From Chryseobacterium sp. 7 (GTDB lineage Bacteria; Bacteroidota; Bacteroidia; Flavobacteriales; Weeksellaceae): 64,000 nucleotides of DNA. The stretch spans positions 372,001-436,000 of the forward strand of contig NZ_RCCA01000001.1 of assembly GCF_003663845.1 (NCBI RefSeq). The letters are read 5' to 3'. Below the pieces are notes generated by a model. The model saw only the letters and a list, made by a program, of their open reading frames with translations. It had not been told where the DNA came from and did no database searches. A program made the position numbers and the translations under genes. Shown piece by piece: positions 53,931 through 62,038 of the stretch; the stretch's first letter is position 1, and each line of letters starts with the position of its first letter.

Positions 53931-54272
53931 ATGATTAACGAATCCGAATATTGGAAAAAAATAGAACAGTTCTTCGAAGATAATTTTCAGACTGAGAAGA
54001 ATCCGCCCATTGAAACCCTTTTATTTCTGATAGGGCTTCAGGAGCTGGGAAGCGGCCAGCAAAAATATACAAAAGAAGACAAAGTAAACCTGATTCACAT
54101 TGCAGTCTGCAGATTACTTGAACCTTTTGGATATTATAAATTTACACACTATGAAGATGGATGGCCACAGTTTGAAAACCTGGAAGAACTTCCGGAGCTA
54201 AAGCCTAATGAGCAGACTTTACTTATGAAGAAGGCAATCATTCAGTATTTTCAGGAAGAGGAGCTTTTATAA
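53931..54272 (+). CDS. Conserved small acidic protein of unknown function
   Basis: A 113-residue soluble protein with many Glu and Lys, mostly helical, with LLFLIGLQELGSGQQKY and HYEDGWPQFENLEELPEL. I do not recognise a named family. It starts at ATG 53931, five bases after the S9 peptidase stop, or, less likely, at ATG 53913 overlapping that gene by 14 bases. It probably shares its transcript with the peptidase. Confidence 0.75.
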   Translation: MINESEYWKKIEQFFEDNFQTEKNPPIETLLFLIGLQELGSGQQKYTKEDKVNLIHIAVCRLLEPFGYYKFTHYEDGWPQFENLEELPELKPNEQTLLMKKAIIQYFQEEELL

Positions 54273-54276
54273 GTGC

Positions 54277-54310
54277 AGGAAGCCTGAAGAATGAAACGGG
54301 ATGTTAATCG
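54277..54310. repeat. Possible half copy of the GAAG-rich intergenic repeat
   Basis: GGAAGCCTGAAGAATGAAAC resembles GGAGCTGGAAGAATGAAGC at 61367-61385. No opposing arm is seen. Confidence 0.3.
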
Positions 54311-54338
54311 CTAATGAGGCAATATTCAATATAGAATA

Positions 54339-54378
54339 AATAATCCGGATCTTTCCAAGGAAAGATCCGGATTATTTT
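54339..54378 (+). terminator. Strong bidirectional terminator
   Basis: A 14-bp stem (TAATCCGGATCTTT / AAAGATCCGGATTA) with a 6-base loop and T on both strands, between convergent genes. Confidence 0.88.
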
Positions 54379-54407
54379 TATTGATCATTTATTTTATAAT
54401 TTCATAT

Positions 54408-54893
54408 TTACCCAATTATTTTCTCCAGTTGGTTAAGTCCCATTGTAAAGCCGCCTTCGAATCCCATTTCCATAATTTTCTTCATCATTTCCTGAGAGTG
54501 ATAATGAATATTAATAGTCAGCTTGGTACCTTCTTCTACTCCCGTAAAACCAATCAGCCATTTTGATCTCGGAAAATCTTCGTTGATATTTCCTTCTTCA
54601 TCAGAAAAAGCACTCAGCCAGTCCAGACTTCTGTGTTCCATAATTTCTCCATATTCAAACTTCGAATATCCTTTTTCACCATTTGGGCCAACCATTGCAT
54701 AGAACCAAAACCCTCCTTCTTCGAAATCCTGACTTACCGTTTCACATTTCCAGGGCTTGGGTGCCCACCACAGATCCAATAATTCGGACTGGGCAAAATA
54801 ATTCCACACTGTAGAAACGTCAGCTTTATAAATCTTCATTACATAAGTACTGGCTGCGTCAAAATCTTTGTTAAAAATGAAGTTCGATTCCAT
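54408..54893 (-). CDS. AHSA1/SRPBCC domain protein
   Basis: A 161-residue START-like protein (activator of Hsp90 ATPase homologue type): STVWNYFAQSELLDLWWAPKPW near the start, then GGFWFYAMVGPNGEK and FTGVEEGTKLTINIHYHSQEMM with the long C-terminal helix. Members bind hydrophobic ligands; the natural ligand is unknown. No signal peptide. Confidence 0.88.
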   Translation of the reverse strand: MESNFIFNKDFDAASTYVMKIYKADVSTVWNYFAQSELLDLWWAPKPWKCETVSQDFEEGGFWFYAMVGPNGEKGYSKFEYGEIMEHRSLDWLSAFSDEEGNINEDFPRSKWLIGFTGVEEGTKLTINIHYHSQEMMKKIMEMGFEGGFTMGLNQLEKIIG

Positions 54894-55095
54894 AAATAAT
54901 TATTTTTAATAAAGTTAGCACTTTATTTCATTCAAAGGGAGTTTTCATACGACAAGGAGAGGATAATTCATAAATAATTGTTAAAAAACACTCTTTTAAG
55001 AGAAAAAAAACAATTTTTTGGCTCGTTTTTTGTTTATGTAGTCTTAAAACAATTAATTTTAACATTCATTTTTCCAAAACATATATAATTAAATA

Positions 55096-56640
55096 ATGAA
55101 TAACAAATTCATCCCAATAATTTCAGTGTTTATGACGATCTCACTGATTGTCTTTGTGACGCTCCAATTTTATTGGTTGAAAGGCTATTATGGCGTACTG
55201 GAACAGGATTTTTCAAATAAAGTATATGCAGTTTTGGAAAGTACTTCAAAAAGTATTGAAGAGATTGAAGCAGACAAATACCTGAATCAGGATTATAAAG
55301 ATTTCAGAAAAAATATTCTTGCCAACAGCAAACAGCCGTCCTTAACAACGATTCAGCAGGTAGCAGACTCTGGTACTCAGAGACAGATTATTTATTCCAA
55401 AAACATTATTGAAAACACGCAGCTTCCAATTTCTCAAAAAGGAGATTCTATTAAGCTGACCACTTTGTATACAGATGAGGCTGCTTATAAAATAAAAAGA
55501 GATACCACCAATCGTGAACTTCTTACAACGGACATCAATCAGGAGATTGAAACAGGAGACTACTCCATGAAAGAGTTTGTAAAAGTATATGGAAACAATC
55601 TTCCTATCACCAAAAGAGTGGATCCGAAAACGCTTGATTCCGTTATTGCCAAAGAACTTAAAATAAGAGGGATTACAGCCAAGTTCGGATATGGAGTTCT
55701 GGACAGCAATAATAAGCTTACAAGCATTGCCAATAAGGCTTACAAAGAGAAGAAGGACAGCAATACGTACAGCTTTCCTCTTTTTGCAGATAAGAAAAAT
55801 ACATTGTACAGCCTTGCCCTGGTTTTCCCTAAAAAAGAATATTCTCTGGCCATGAATAACTGGCCGATGCTGTTAGGAACATTCCTTTCTCTCCTTACCA
55901 TTCTTGGGATTTACATTATTTCCATCAATTATATGATGAGGCAGAAGAAACTTGCTGAAGTAAAAACAGACTTCATCAACAACATGTCCCACGAGTTTAA
56001 AACACCACTGGCAACCATTTCTGTAGCAACGGATTCATTAGCAAACGATAAAATTGCAACCAATCCGGATAAGGTAAAATATTATTCGGAACTGATTAAG
56101 CAGGAGAACTTAAGGATGAAAAAGCAGGTAGAAAATGTGCTTAATATGTCTAAGCTTGAAAGGAATGAAGTGGAATTATTCTTAAGGGAAACTAATGTAA
56201 GAGAACTGATTAAGAGAACAACAGAATCTTTCAATCTTATTGTACAGCAGAGAAACGGAACACTTACACAGAAGTTCAATGCTACCCATTATAATTTTAA
56301 AATAGATGAATTCCACATCTCAAACATGCTGGTCAACTTACTGGATAATGCCAATAAATATTCTCCTGAAGCACCGGAAATACATGTGGAAACAAAAAAT
56401 GAAGGAAACTGGTATGTGATTGAAATTTCCGACAAGGGAATGGGAATGGACACCCAGAATAAAACTAAAATTTTCGAAAAGTTCTTCAGAGAAGAAACAG
56501 GAAATATTCACAATGTAAAAGGACAGGGCTTAGGTCTTTCCTATGTAAAAAAAATTGTAGAACTGCACAAAGGACAGATTATTGTGGACTCTCATAAAGG
56601 AAAAGGAAGTACGTTCACAATAAAATTGCCAATGGGATAG
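55096..56640 (+). CDS. Sensor histidine kinase
   Basis: A 514-residue membrane sensor. Helix 1 is at about 7-27, an extracytoplasmic sensor domain of 230 residues follows, and helix 2 is at 257-280. The HisKA box has the phospho-accepting H299 (NNMSHEFKTPLATISV). HATPase motifs are N box LVNLLDNANKYSP, G1 DKGMGMD, F KIFEKFFREE and G2 GQGLGLSYVKKIV. No HAMP domain. Length, topology and the partner fit the RprX-type sensors of Bacteroidota, but the signal is unknown. The response regulator follows after 160 bases containing a repeat. Confidence 0.93.
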   Translation: MNNKFIPIISVFMTISLIVFVTLQFYWLKGYYGVLEQDFSNKVYAVLESTSKSIEEIEADKYLNQDYKDFRKNILANSKQPSLTTIQQVADSGTQRQIIYSKNIIENTQLPISQKGDSIKLTTLYTDEAAYKIKRDTTNRELLTTDINQEIETGDYSMKEFVKVYGNNLPITKRVDPKTLDSVIAKELKIRGITAKFGYGVLDSNNKLTSIANKAYKEKKDSNTYSFPLFADKKNTLYSLALVFPKKEYSLAMNNWPMLLGTFLSLLTILGIYIISINYMMRQKKLAEVKTDFINNMSHEFKTPLATISVATDSLANDKIATNPDKVKYYSELIKQENLRMKKQVENVLNMSKLERNEVELFLRETNVRELIKRTTESFNLIVQQRNGTLTQKFNATHYNFKIDEFHISNMLVNLLDNANKYSPEAPEIHVETKNEGNWYVIEISDKGMGMDTQNKTKIFEKFFREETGNIHNVKGQGLGLSYVKKIVELHKGQIIVDSHKGKGSTFTIKLPMG

Positions 56641-56720
56641 AATATCAATGATAGATGATAAGCGATAAATGATAAAACTTCTCCTTCACATCAATTATCA
56701 ATGATCATTCATCAATTATA
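56641..56720. repeat. Intergenic imperfect palindromic repeat (GATAAATGATAA type)
   Basis: ATGATAGATGATAAGC and GATAAATGATAAAAC on the left face ATCAATTATCAATGATC and ATTCATCAATTAT on the right, forming a long AT-rich hairpin of degenerate GAT units between kinase and regulator. Confidence 0.6.
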
Positions 56721-56801
56721 AAAAATTTAACCAAATATCAAAATATAGAAGATAGAGTGAGGAAGTTCATTCTTAATGTTAATTATTAATTATTAAAAGT
56801 T

Positions 56802-57488
56802 ATGAGCAACAGAATATTATTAGTAGAGGACGATCAGAGTTTCGGGGCGGTGCTTAAAGATTATTTGACGATCAATAATTTTGAAGTAACTCTTGCCACT
56901 GACGGGGAGCAGGGATTAAAAGAATTTACAGAAAATGAATTCGACATCTGCATATTTGACGTAATGATGCCTAAAAAAGACGGGTTTTCATTAGCAGAAG
57001 ACGTAAAAAAGATTGATAAAAATACACCTATCATTTTCCTTACCGCAAGAAATATGAGAGAAGATATCTTAAAAGGGTATCAGCTGGGTGCGGATGATTA
57101 TATTACAAAACCTTTTGATACTGAGCTTCTTTTATACAAAATAAAAGCAATTCTTCAGAGAAGTTCTACGTTGGAGAACGAAGAGCAGGAGCAGTTCAAA
57201 ATCAGCAATATTTTCTTCGACTCTATGTTGAGACAACTGAAAGTAGGTGATAAAGAATACAAACTTTCTCCTAAAGAGAATGAATTATTAAAACTTCTTT
57301 GCATCCACAGAAATGATTTTATGCCGAGAGATCTTGCTTTAAGAAAGATCTGGAAGAAAGAAAATTACTTTACCGCAAGAAGTATGGACGTTTATATTGC
57401 AAAGCTTCGTAAATTATTAAAAGATGACGAAGGATTGGAAATTATCAACGTTCACGGAGAAGGATTTAGACTTTTGGTAAAAAATTAA
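56802..57488 (+). CDS. OmpR/PhoB-type response regulator
   Basis: A 228-residue regulator. The receiver domain has the acidic pocket EDD (9-11), phospho-Asp D53 (IFDVMMPKKDG), the conserved Thr in FLTARN and Lys in ITKPFD. The winged-helix DNA-binding domain (about 130-228) ends HGEGFRLL, with the KLSPKENELLKLLCIH and SMDVYIAKLRKLL helices. It pairs with the upstream kinase; RprY-like by context. Confidence 0.93.
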   Translation: MSNRILLVEDDQSFGAVLKDYLTINNFEVTLATDGEQGLKEFTENEFDICIFDVMMPKKDGFSLAEDVKKIDKNTPIIFLTARNMREDILKGYQLGADDYITKPFDTELLLYKIKAILQRSSTLENEEQEQFKISNIFFDSMLRQLKVGDKEYKLSPKENELLKLLCIHRNDFMPRDLALRKIWKKENYFTARSMDVYIAKLRKLLKDDEGLEIINVHGEGFRLLVKN

Positions 57489-57513
57489 TTCAAAAATCAA
57501 ATTATAAGTATAA

Positions 57514-57547
57514 AATTAGCAAAACAATTGAAAATGTTTTGCTAATT
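57514..57547. promoter_or_regulatory. 13-bp inverted repeat overlapping a promoter
   Basis: AATTAGCAAAACA (57514-57526) and TGTTTTGCTAATT (57535-57547) with an 8-base loop. It could be the response-regulator terminator, but the right arm overlaps the -7 box at 57543-57550, so it could equally be an operator for the following locus. Confidence 0.55.
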
Positions 57548-57550
57548 TTG
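57543..57550 (+). promoter_or_regulatory. -7 box of the metal-lipoprotein gene
   Basis: TAATTTTG fits TAnnTTTG, 10 or 16 bases before the two possible ATG codons. Confidence 0.5.
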
Positions 57551-57566
57551 TTTCATACCCATGGAT

Positions 57567-58205
57567 ATGAAGAATACATTTATAGGTTTGATCGCCGTAT
57601 CACTACTAGCTGCATCTTGCAAAAAAGATGAAAGAGCAACTTATTTAAAAGAAGAAGCTAATGCTGGACAACCCAACGTAGCCCTTAATACCACCTCAAA
57701 AACAGCCCTGATGGATCAGGCAGGCATTCAGTCCAGCCCTAATCCCGCTCCTATGGCCACAGCTCCGGGAATGAACCCTCCACATGGACAGCCCGGACAC
57801 CGATGCGATATACCGGTAGGACAACCTTTGAATAGCCAACCTGCAGCAGCTACTCCTGGTGCACAAAATGTAAATGTGAACGGAAACAATACCATCCAGA
57901 TTGACCCGAATGCTGTATCACCAGGAAAAATCACACTGGATAACAACGGAAAACAGGTAAAAACAGCTCCGGGGATGAATCCTCCACACGGACAGCCAGG
58001 ACACCGATGCGATATTCAGGTAGGACAGCCATTAAACAGCAAACCTGTTCCGGCAGCGCAGCCTGCACAAAATGTAGTACAGCCCACTCCAGCACCCGCA
58101 CCCGCCGCACAGAATCTTGCCATGGGTGAAAAACCTAAGCTGAATCCGGCACACGGAGAACCTTGGCACAGCTGCTCTCTGAAAGTTGGTGATCCTTTGC
58201 CATAA
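57567..58205 (+). CDS. Lipoprotein with His/Cys-containing repeats
   Basis: A 212-residue lipoprotein, lipobox LLAASC in a standard signal peptide. A 20-odd-residue motif occurs three times: MNPPHGQPGHRCDIPVGQPL near residue 68, MNPPHGQPGHRCDIQVGQPL near 135 and LNPAHGEPWHSCSLKVGDPL at the end. Pro/Ala/Gln/Asn-rich spacers separate them. Two His and one Cys per unit suggest metal binding. The first two units are nearly identical in DNA too. ATG 57567 gives a cleaner signal peptide than ATG 57561. It heads the metal locus. Confidence 0.8.
   Translation: MKNTFIGLIAVSLLAASCKKDERATYLKEEANAGQPNVALNTTSKTALMDQAGIQSSPNPAPMATAPGMNPPHGQPGHRCDIPVGQPLNSQPAAATPGAQNVNVNGNNTIQIDPNAVSPGKITLDNNGKQVKTAPGMNPPHGQPGHRCDIQVGQPLNSKPVPAAQPAQNVVQPTPAPAPAAQNLAMGEKPKLNPAHGEPWHSCSLKVGDPLP
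57756..58045 (+). repeat. Internal tandem-type repeat in the His/Cys lipoprotein gene
   Basis: Two blocks of about 75 bp (57761-57835 and 57965-58039) are nearly identical, with only scattered third-base changes. This points to duplication within the gene. Confidence 0.7.
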
Positions 58206-58211
58206 ATTTTG

Positions 58212-58219
58212 TATTTTTG
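58212..58219 (+). promoter_or_regulatory. -7 box upstream of the Cys-rich protein gene
   Basis: TATTTTTG ends five bases before ATG 58225, another near-leaderless arrangement. The longer frame from TTG 58186 runs through it and is rejected. Confidence 0.5.
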
Positions 58220-58224
58220 CAGAT

Positions 58225-58587
58225 ATGAAGCTGTTTCACCTACTTGCAATAGTATTTTGCCTGGGAGTCTTTCTGATTCCCAAGGACAATCTCTATGTGC
58301 AGGGAATGAAGGAAACATGCTGTAAAGCAGAGTCGTCCAAAAAAATGGACTGCTGCAAAAATCATTCTTCAAAAAAAGAGAGCAACCATGATACAACAAA
58401 ATCATGTAATGATGACTGCTGCTCGTCATGTGTTGCCTGCTATACTTTTATTGAAACCCCTTTCTCAAAAAATCTACGTTTGGAACTGTCTTATTACAAA
58501 GCGAATAAGAATCTTCAGTTTCAATATTCAGATCCTTATCTTTCAGACCGTTTAAAGGAAATCTGGCAGCCGCCTAAGATAGGTTAA
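58225..58587 (+). CDS. Small Cys-rich exported protein (HYC_CC_PP-like)
   Basis: A 120-residue protein with an N-terminal hydrophobic signal (MKLFHLLAIVFCLGVFLIP). The body is very rich in Cys, Lys and His with CC pairs (ETCCKAE, DCCKNHSS, DDCCSSCVAC). A C-terminal tail ends WQPPKIG. The CC and PP pattern and context resemble the small HYC_CC_PP family of Bacteroidota. A metal-binding or metal-buffering role outside the cytoplasm is inferred. It sits between the His/Cys lipoprotein and the HMA-TonB receptor. Confidence 0.72.
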   Translation: MKLFHLLAIVFCLGVFLIPKDNLYVQGMKETCCKAESSKKMDCCKNHSSKKESNHDTTKSCNDDCCSSCVACYTFIETPFSKNLRLELSYYKANKNLQFQYSDPYLSDRLKEIWQPPKIG

Positions 58588-58601
58588 TTAAAATATCAAG
58601 G

Positions 58602-58624
58602 GTTCATTATGTCCTATAGTGAAC
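58602..58624. promoter_or_regulatory. Inverted repeat upstream of the HMA receptor
   Basis: GTTCATTAT / ATAGTGAAC arms (one wobble) with a 5-base centre, in the 66-base gap before the receptor gene. No T-run follows, so operator is more likely than terminator. No clear -7 box is seen near by. Confidence 0.45.
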
Positions 58625-58653
58625 TGTTTTAATTAATTTAAACTTTAAACAAA

Positions 58654-61359
58654 ATGAAATTATATATTTCCAGGTTGATACTTGGTGCATTATTCCTATT
58701 TACACAATTTATATCTGCTCAAGCCCTTTCAAAAAATCAGTTCAAGGTAAAAGGGAACTGCGAAATGTGCAAAACAAGAATTGAGAGTGCCGCAAAAAAA
58801 GCAGGTGCAAAAACGGCAATTTATTCCATTGATCTTCAAACCTTAACCTTTGAAACAGACAAAGCATCCGCTGATGATATTCTGAAAAAAGTAGCAGAAG
58901 CAGGACATGATAATGAGAAATTTAAGGCGTCTGACACAACCTATGAAGGTCTTCCGGGATGTTGTCATTACGATAGAGATGCACAACTTTCTAATGCAGA
59001 AACACATCATGAACACCATGCTGATGCTAATGTTTCCGCTAAAAAAGAAAATGAATTTTATGTAAGAGGAAACTGTGCTTCTTGTAAAGCCAGAATTGAA
59101 AAAGCATCCAAAGATGCCGGAGCCAATTCTGCAGAATGGAATGCGGAGAAACAAACGATTACTTTAAATTTTGATCCTTCAAAAACCTCATCAGATAAGA
59201 TTTTAAAAGCCATTGCTGATGCTGGTCATGATAATGAAAAATACAAGGCTTCTGATGCCGTTTACAACGGACTTCCGGGATGCTGCCTGTATGACAGAGA
59301 CTTTACTTTTGGTGAACCCAATCCAAAAGTACATTATGAAGAAGGAACAAAGCATGAAGATCATAAAGAAGGTGAAACTTCATCAGCTAAAGAGGACCAT
59401 TCTCAGCATGAAAAAAACATTGACGGAGTTGTGGTAACAGGTTCAAAGGCAGCAACCTCTTTAAGTAAAAAAGAAGCCGGACTTGTTTTTAATATTGATA
59501 AAAAAGAGCTGTTAAAGGCGGCTTGCTGTAATCTTTCTGAGAGTTTCGAAACCAATGCAACGGTAGATGTTTCTTTCAGTAATGCCGTTACGGGAACAAA
59601 GCAGCTGAAAATGCTTGGCCTGGATCAGAAATATACCAGTTTAACGAAAGAACAACTGCCTGAAATCAGAGGACTAGCTTCTGCTTACGGATTAAATTTT
59701 ATTCCGGGAAGATGGATTGAAAGCATTCAGCTTACCAAAGGGGGAAGTACTGTAACTAATGGTTATGAAAGTATCACAGGACAGATCAATACTGAACTTC
59801 TGAAAAATGCCAAGACTCCTGAAACATCGTTAAACCTTTTTTCTGACTTCAATGGAAGAGCAGAAATCAATATTACCAATGTTTCTCTCATCAACGATAA
59901 ATGGTCTCAGACTTTCCTTCTTCACGGAAACGGAACTTTCGGAAATACGGATATGAATGGCGACGGTTTTCTTGACAGACCGAAAGGAACTCAGATCAAC
60001 GCAGCCTATTTATTGAATTATAACGACCTTGAAAAGTCAGGATTCGGGTCTCACTTTGGGATTAATTTTATCAGAGATGAAAGAACTGCAGGACAGATTG
60101 GTTTTGATAAAAAAATTTCTCAGGATAAGCAGTCTCCATACGGTGTAGGAATTGATATTTCAAGATTTCAGGTTTGGAATAAGACGGGCTATGTTTTTAA
60201 AGGAAAACCTTATCAGAGTATCGGCTGGATGAACCAGTATGTGTATCATCAGCAGGACAGTTTCTTTGGATTGAGAAATTATGCAGGGCAACAGCATACG
60301 TATTATTCAAACTTAATCTTCGAAAGCATCATTGGAAATACCAACCACAAGTATAAGGCTGGTGCAAGTTTCTTATATGACGGATACAAAGAAACGTATC
60401 TGACAGATGATATGAGAAGAAATGAAATTGTACCGGGGATTTTTGCTGAATATACTTTAACTGGCTTAAAATATACTTTAGTTGCTGGTTCCAGGGTAGA
60501 TTTTCATAATCTGGCAGGAACACAGTTTACACCGAGACTTAATTTCAAGTATGATTTCACGCCTCAGACTATTTTAAGACTTTCTGCAGGAAGAGGATTC
60601 AGAACAGCGAATGTATTTGCGGAAAGCCAGCAGTATTTTGCTTCGAACAGAGCCATCAATATTTTACCCAACGGAGGAAATATTTATGGTTTAAGACCTG
60701 AAATTGCATGGAATTATGGGGTGAGTTTACAACAGGAATTTAAGTTATTCAGAAGAAAATCGAGCATTGTTGCGGACTTCTTCAGAACAGATTTCCAGGA
60801 TCAGGTATTGGTAGATTTGGATAAATCACCTCAACAGCTTACATTCTATAATCTGGATGGAAAATCTTTTGCGAATTCATTTCAGACTCAATGGGATTTT
60901 ATGCCTGTCAAAAATCTTGAAGTAAGACTTGCTTATAAGTACTACGATGTGCAAGCGGATTATATAGGAGGAAGAAGAGAAGTTCCTTTTATGGCGAAGC
61001 ATAGAGGATTTGTGAATCTGGCTTATTCAACCAATAAAACAGATAAAGGAGGATTCTGGAGTTTTGATACTACTTTAAACTGGGTTGGAAAGCAAAGGCT
61101 TCCTGATACTTCAAGCAATCCTGCAGAGTTTCAGTTACCAGCTTATTCAGAATCGTATGCCGTACTTAATGCTCAAATCTCAAGAAATTTCAATAAAAAG
61201 ATCAGAGCTTATGTAGGAGGTGAAAACCTTACTTCTTACTATCAGAAAAATGCGATTGTTGATTTTAAAAATCCTTTCGGAAATTATTTTGATGGTGGAA
61301 TGGTATACGCTCCGATTATGAAGGCTAATTTCTATGTGGGACTGGATGTGACGTTTTAA
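58654..61359 (+). CDS. TonB-dependent receptor with two N-terminal heavy-metal-associated domains
   Basis: A 901-residue outer membrane receptor. A signal peptide ends about residue 22. Two HMA (CopZ/ATX1-type) domains follow with C36-x-x-C39 (NCEMCK) and C141-x-x-C144 (NCASCK). Each is followed by LPGCC, cysteines 103-104 and 210-211. His-rich linkers (THHEHHAD, HEDHKE, EDHSQH) lie between and after. The plug holds another Cys pair (C291-C292, KAACCNLSESFETN), then the barrel. HMA domains bind soft metals, so uptake of copper or a similar metal is the best guess. Most receptors have no HMA part. Confidence 0.88.
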   Translation: MKLYISRLILGALFLFTQFISAQALSKNQFKVKGNCEMCKTRIESAAKKAGAKTAIYSIDLQTLTFETDKASADDILKKVAEAGHDNEKFKASDTTYEGLPGCCHYDRDAQLSNAETHHEHHADANVSAKKENEFYVRGNCASCKARIEKASKDAGANSAEWNAEKQTITLNFDPSKTSSDKILKAIADAGHDNEKYKASDAVYNGLPGCCLYDRDFTFGEPNPKVHYEEGTKHEDHKEGETSSAKEDHSQHEKNIDGVVVTGSKAATSLSKKEAGLVFNIDKKELLKAACCNLSESFETNATVDVSFSNAVTGTKQLKMLGLDQKYTSLTKEQLPEIRGLASAYGLNFIPGRWIESIQLTKGGSTVTNGYESITGQINTELLKNAKTPETSLNLFSDFNGRAEINITNVSLINDKWSQTFLLHGNGTFGNTDMNGDGFLDRPKGTQINAAYLLNYNDLEKSGFGSHFGINFIRDERTAGQIGFDKKISQDKQSPYGVGIDISRFQVWNKTGYVFKGKPYQSIGWMNQYVYHQQDSFFGLRNYAGQQHTYYSNLIFESIIGNTNHKYKAGASFLYDGYKETYLTDDMRRNEIVPGIFAEYTLTGLKYTLVAGSRVDFHNLAGTQFTPRLNFKYDFTPQTILRLSAGRGFRTANVFAESQQYFASNRAINILPNGGNIYGLRPEIAWNYGVSLQQEFKLFRRKSSIVADFFRTDFQDQVLVDLDKSPQQLTFYNLDGKSFANSFQTQWDFMPVKNLEVRLAYKYYDVQADYIGGRREVPFMAKHRGFVNLAYSTNKTDKGGFWSFDTTLNWVGKQRLPDTSSNPAEFQLPAYSESYAVLNAQISRNFNKKIRAYVGGENLTSYYQKNAIVDFKNPFGNYFDGGMVYAPIMKANFYVGLDVTF

Positions 61360-61360
61360 A

Positions 61361-61470
61361 GGCTGGGAGCTGGAAGAATGAAGCAGGGAGTACTGTTAGA
61401 CAGGTGTTCTTATCTGGTATAAACCATTGATATATTTGCTCCAGAAACTTCCCTCTTCCAGCCTCAAGCC
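61361..61470. repeat. Intergenic imperfect palindrome (GGCTGGAAGA type)
   Basis: GGCTGGGAGCTGGAAGAATG on the left faces TTCCCTCTTCCAGCCTCAAG on the right, with about 50 bases between. Related half copies lie near 29871 and 54277. The rest of the 157-base gap is the terminator. Confidence 0.6.
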
Positions 61471-61481
61471 TCCTTACCAAT

Positions 61482-61514
61482 AAAAAAATCCGCTTCAATG
61501 AAGCGGATTTTTTT
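61482..61514 (+). terminator. Terminator between convergent genes
   Basis: AAAAAAATCCGCTTCA / TGAAGCGGATTTTTTT hairpin with T on both strands. Confidence 0.87.
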
Positions 61515-61516
61515 AT

Positions 61517-62014
61517 TTATCTTCCAAAGTCATCCTGTACTCTTACAATATCATCTTCGTCTGAAGGATTGGATGCATCGGTATGCTGCCAGATTTCAGC
61601 TACAATTCCCCAGCCTGCAAGACCAATTAATCTGTGTCTTTCACCCTGCTGAAGTTTTATCTGATCTTTCGGACCATATTCTCCCAACTCGCCTTCTTCA
61701 TCGGTATTACTTCTTTTGATACCAACAGTTCCTTCTACCACTTGCCAGATTTCGGCTCTTCTGTGGTGATACTGCCAGCTTAATCTTGCTTCCGGAGCAA
61801 CGATAAGAATTTTCGGGCTTAGCTTCCCTCCAATTCTCAGGTTATCTACATCAATCCCATCGAAATATTGGTTAGCAAAATCCTGTGCCTGTGTTTCATC
61901 AATCACAAAAAATCCTCCCCATGGTCTTGTATCATCTTTGGCTGCAATGTTAAAACCTTGTGTCTGCAGCATGCTCTCTACTCTCTCGAATATTTCTTTT
62001 TTTTCTGTACTCAT
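61517..62014 (-). CDS. Mannose-6-phosphate isomerase-type cupin
   Basis: A 165-residue single-domain cupin: DDTRPWGGFFVI at the start, then LSPKILIVAPEARLSWQYHHRRAEIWQVVEGTVGI with the metal-binding HH...E pattern, and QGERHRLIGLAGWGIVAEIWQH with the last His. It matches the C-terminal domain of type II mannose-6-phosphate isomerase / GDP-mannose pyrophosphorylase but lacks the nucleotidyltransferase half. It follows the GH92 gene by 24 bases, so a role in using released mannose is plausible. Confidence 0.83.
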   Translation of the reverse strand: MSTEKKEIFERVESMLQTQGFNIAAKDDTRPWGGFFVIDETQAQDFANQYFDGIDVDNLRIGGKLSPKILIVAPEARLSWQYHHRRAEIWQVVEGTVGIKRSNTDEEGELGEYGPKDQIKLQQGERHRLIGLAGWGIVAEIWQHTDASNPSDEDDIVRVQDDFGR

Positions 62015-62038
62015 ACAGCTATATTTTTAATTTAAAAA

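Noticed and set aside
57756..58045. CRISPR-like pattern of two near-identical blocks
   Set aside because: Only two units, coding and in frame; it is a protein repeat.
58186..58224. Upstream extension of the Cys-rich protein
   Set aside because: Starts with TTG inside the preceding gene and spans a -7 box.
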